A stretch of 36,178 nucleotides of DNA from Phycisphaerae bacterium (GTDB taxonomy: Bacteria; Planctomycetota; Phycisphaerae; Sedimentisphaerales; Sedimentisphaeraceae): assembly GCA_027078365.1 (NCBI GenBank), contig JALWYQ010000040.1, forward strand, positions 1 through 36,178, read 5' to 3'. Shown here piece by piece: positions 34,192 through 36,178 of the stretch; position 1 is the stretch's first letter; each line of letters opens with the position of its first letter. The position numbers and the translations under genes were made by a program. The notes beneath the pieces were generated by a model. That model saw only the letters and a list, made by a program, of their open reading frames with translations, made no database searches and was not told the DNA's origin.

Positions 34192-36093
34192 TTAATGTTT
34201 TTTTTTGGTGAATTCTCCGGATTCGCAAAATACCTGGATCAAATTCCTCTGTTCTTGATAATAAACGCTAGAAGAATCTTTTACCTTTTCATCATTGGCA
34301 GTTGTTATTATATTGCCAAGAGCACTAGCCTTTAGTGGTAGAACAATCTTATATTTATCATCTCTATACGCCAGACTATCCCAGTCTGAGATTATTGTGT
34401 ATTTTCTTTCTTTATCAGATAGCATGTCTATGCCGAGTGAAAAATCCTCTGATGGGTTTTCTACACCCAAAAGGTGCATGACTGTTGGTGCTATGTCTAG
34501 GTGGCTAGTCATCTTTGTATATCGTTTTGGCTTCATGCCCGGAACATGTATAATCATTGGCGTTTTAATCTGTTGTTCGACAAATGCAGAATTATGTCCC
34601 CAGTGGCCGTGTTCCATAAATTCTTCACCGTGGTCGCCTGTTATTATTACAATTGTCGTGTCTAGCAATTTTTCTCTCTTTAGATAATTTAAAATTCTGG
34701 CAAGCTGCGTGTCAAGGTGATAGCAAGAGTTGATGTATCTATTGTGAATTAGGTCGATGTTCTTGGTAAGATTTGTAGTTGCGTAATTAAAATTCTTAAG
34801 ATAGTTCTTTTTGATTGCGCACTCAGGAGGAAAGTAATACCTTGCGTGCGGAGATTCAAAGAATAGAAAACTCATAAATGGGATATTTGTGTTACGATCA
34901 CTTATGAACTGCAGCATCTTAGCAACATTCTCACGGTCGCTTTTCCAGCCAATTGACGTTGGCTGTTCGTGTAATTTATCCTTTGGAACCTTACTAAAGA
35001 GTGTTTTGTCGAACTCTGGATAGGTAAATCTTGCACTTGTATATAGCTCCATTTGATAACCATTGTTTTGGAGTAAATCCATTATTACTGGGGAGCGTTG
35101 TTCGTTTAGAAAGGCATCCCAGTAATTGCCATAGAGTCCGTAGAACATACTAAAGAGAGCCTTTCGGGTGCCGTTGCCACCGCTGTAGTGGTTAAGGAAC
35201 CATTGGTTTTTTTGAGCAAACTTGTACGTTTGTGGCATAACCTCTGGATTTAACATATCCGCCCGAAGAGATTCTGCAACAAGCCAGACTATATTGTACT
35301 TTGTGCTATCGGGGCATTGCCTAATTTTTTTGAGAGGATAGTTTAAGGCAAGATTTTTGCTTTGTTTAGTTCTCAGAGCAGTGCTTTTATATGGTTCAAA
35401 TTCAAGATTACTTAAAACTCGTTTGAATGTGATTGGTAGATAGAATGGGAACGTATACGATCTAACCAAGATGCTTGAACATCCGCTATAACTTGAGACA
35501 CCAAAAGATATCCCCTGAGCAATAAACATTAATCCAGCAATATAGGGCATTGAGATTCTTAGGTAATGTGGTAGTTTGCTGGTGCGACTTATTTTAAAGT
35601 TATTCCATTTTATACATACGATTAATATGAGAATCTCAGCAATTATAAAGCCTACAGTTGCTCCAGCAGCGACCAAATATGCCCCGTAGTCAAATCCGAG
35701 GGATTCGATTCCTCCCTTAGTGGTTAGTATATTCCAAACAAAACCATTAAAATGAAATCCGTACATCTTGTATATAGTCCTATCAACTAATATTACCAGA
35801 TGGCTAAGAGTCAATGTCAATATCGATATAAAGTATATGAATATACGAGCATAGGTTTTGTCCCTGATTAGAAGAATCTTTGTAAGTGTTTTGGCTATGG
35901 CAATAACTAATCCTGCAGGGATTAAATACACTAAAGCGTAGGCGATTGTCGTTGCAAAAGAGAATGCATTGGCAGCAATACCAGAGCCTTCGGTTAATGT
36001 CGTGAAACTAAAGACATTAATTAACATGAGTAGGTAGTTAACAAAAAAGAACCTGTTAACCCACAAGTTTATATTGGTCTTTTCGGAATCCAT
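34192..36093 (-). CDS. YejM/PbgA-like membrane sulfatase-fold protein
   Basis: 633 residues. Five N-terminal transmembrane helices up to about residue 200 (for example 41-70, 83-105, 138-162, 180-200) precede an external sulfatase-fold domain. Metal-site residues are present: IVWLVAESLRADM (Glu274, Asp279), GGNGTRKALFSMFYGLYGNY (Thr309, as in the YejM-family GN.TR..LF..FYGL), VIITGDHGEEFMEHGHWGHN and DIAPTVMHLLG. The FYGL block and overall length fit the DUF3413/YejM group, which in E. coli controls LPS synthesis through LpxC, although many homologues are likely phosphotransferases or hydrolases. With all metal residues present it could be active here. First gene visible in the minus-strand envelope cluster; upstream lies only 85 bp to the window edge. 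Confidence 0.87.
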   Translation of the reverse strand: MDSEKTNINLWVNRFFFVNYLLMLINVFSFTTLTEGSGIAANAFSFATTIAYALVYLIPAGLVIAIAKTLTKILLIRDKTYARIFIYFISILTLTLSHLVILVDRTIYKMYGFHFNGFVWNILTTKGGIESLGFDYGAYLVAAGATVGFIIAEILILIVCIKWNNFKISRTSKLPHYLRISMPYIAGLMFIAQGISFGVSSYSGCSSILVRSYTFPFYLPITFKRVLSNLEFEPYKSTALRTKQSKNLALNYPLKKIRQCPDSTKYNIVWLVAESLRADMLNPEVMPQTYKFAQKNQWFLNHYSGGNGTRKALFSMFYGLYGNYWDAFLNEQRSPVIMDLLQNNGYQMELYTSARFTYPEFDKTLFSKVPKDKLHEQPTSIGWKSDRENVAKMLQFISDRNTNIPFMSFLFFESPHARYYFPPECAIKKNYLKNFNYATTNLTKNIDLIHNRYINSCYHLDTQLARILNYLKREKLLDTTIVIITGDHGEEFMEHGHWGHNSAFVEQQIKTPMIIHVPGMKPKRYTKMTSHLDIAPTVMHLLGVENPSEDFSLGIDMLSDKERKYTIISDWDSLAYRDDKYKIVLPLKASALGNIITTANDEKVKDSSSVYYQEQRNLIQVFCESGEFTKKKH

Positions 36094-36178
36094 TCCTTCT
36101 TCTCATTGTATCGGTGAAGATTTATTAAGTTTAAATCGTTTCTCTTAGTGCTGATGCAATCACGGTGGTCATTATATC
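36094..36178. other. Upstream edge of the envelope cluster
   Basis: 85 bp before the YejM-like start codon up to the window edge. On minus, the purine-rich AGAAGAAGGA lies directly before the ATG, an unusually short ribosome-site spacing. No gene start is seen and no clear promoter. Confidence 0.4.

Noticed and set aside
34111-34335. 74-codon plus-strand frame starting with TTG after AAGGAAAA
   Set aside because: Most of it is antisense to the 3' end of the YejM-like gene. The composition is that of a shadow frame, and the start codon is weak.

Overview
The window is an AT-rich bacterial chromosome segment that most resembles a Planctomycetota genome, probably of the Phycisphaerae/Sedimentisphaerales type. 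The assignment is an inference from gene content: two PEP-CTERM proteins, a pectate-lyase-like beta-helix protein with dockerin-like calcium repeats, long GspG-type pseudopilins ending in a DG.GT.DDI motif, and a very large GspK-like protein. No rRNA or marker gene is present to prove it.

Layout. 1-906 (minus strand): tRNA-Gln(CTG) and tRNA-Arg(TCT), each with its own promoter and each followed by a tandem array of about 120-150 bp units. Each unit contains a copy of the tRNA's own 3' end, an inverted copy of it, usually a terminator hairpin, and a shared core. 952-4278 (minus): an M42 aminopeptidase, then a small membrane protein coupled to a large secreted protein of unknown function. 4518-6298 (plus): an orphan beta half of a class I fumarase/tartrate dehydratase followed by cinA. 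6494-9384 (plus): a PilB/GspE-type ATPase and a PilT-type retraction ATPase, closed by a terminator. 9609-22538 (plus): a second GspE/PilB ATPase, a GspF/PilC platform protein, three GspG-like pseudopilins, and GspH-, GspI-, GspJ- and GspK-like proteins. 22645-26726 (plus): a PEP-CTERM protein and an M6-peptidase-like/beta-helix/dockerin-like protein whose zinc site is missing. 26852-28962 (minus): a zinc-ribbon protein, a secreted coiled-coil protein and a Xer-type tyrosine recombinase. 29374-30381 (plus): a second PEP-CTERM protein built of autotransporter-like beta repeats. 30465-36093 (minus): a four-gene envelope cluster of a YejM-like sulfatase-fold protein, an LTA-synthase-like protein, a diacylglycerol-kinase-family lipid kinase and a PAP2 phosphatase.

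How the genes may work together. The 6494-22538 block gives assembly and retraction motors, the inner-membrane platform and a full pseudopilus tip and shaft set for a type IV filament. Secretin, alignment proteins (GspC/L/M or PilM/N/O) and prepilin peptidase are not here, so they must lie elsewhere. The secreted proteins next to it (PEP-CTERM and M6-like) are plausible but unproven clients. The 30465-36093 cluster looks like an envelope lipid pathway in which transferases use phospholipid head groups, a lipid kinase could re-phosphorylate the released diacylglycerol, and a PAP2 enzyme removes phosphate. The most unusual structure is the pair of tRNA-tail repeat arrays at the left edge, reminiscent of the E. 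coli tyrT repeats.
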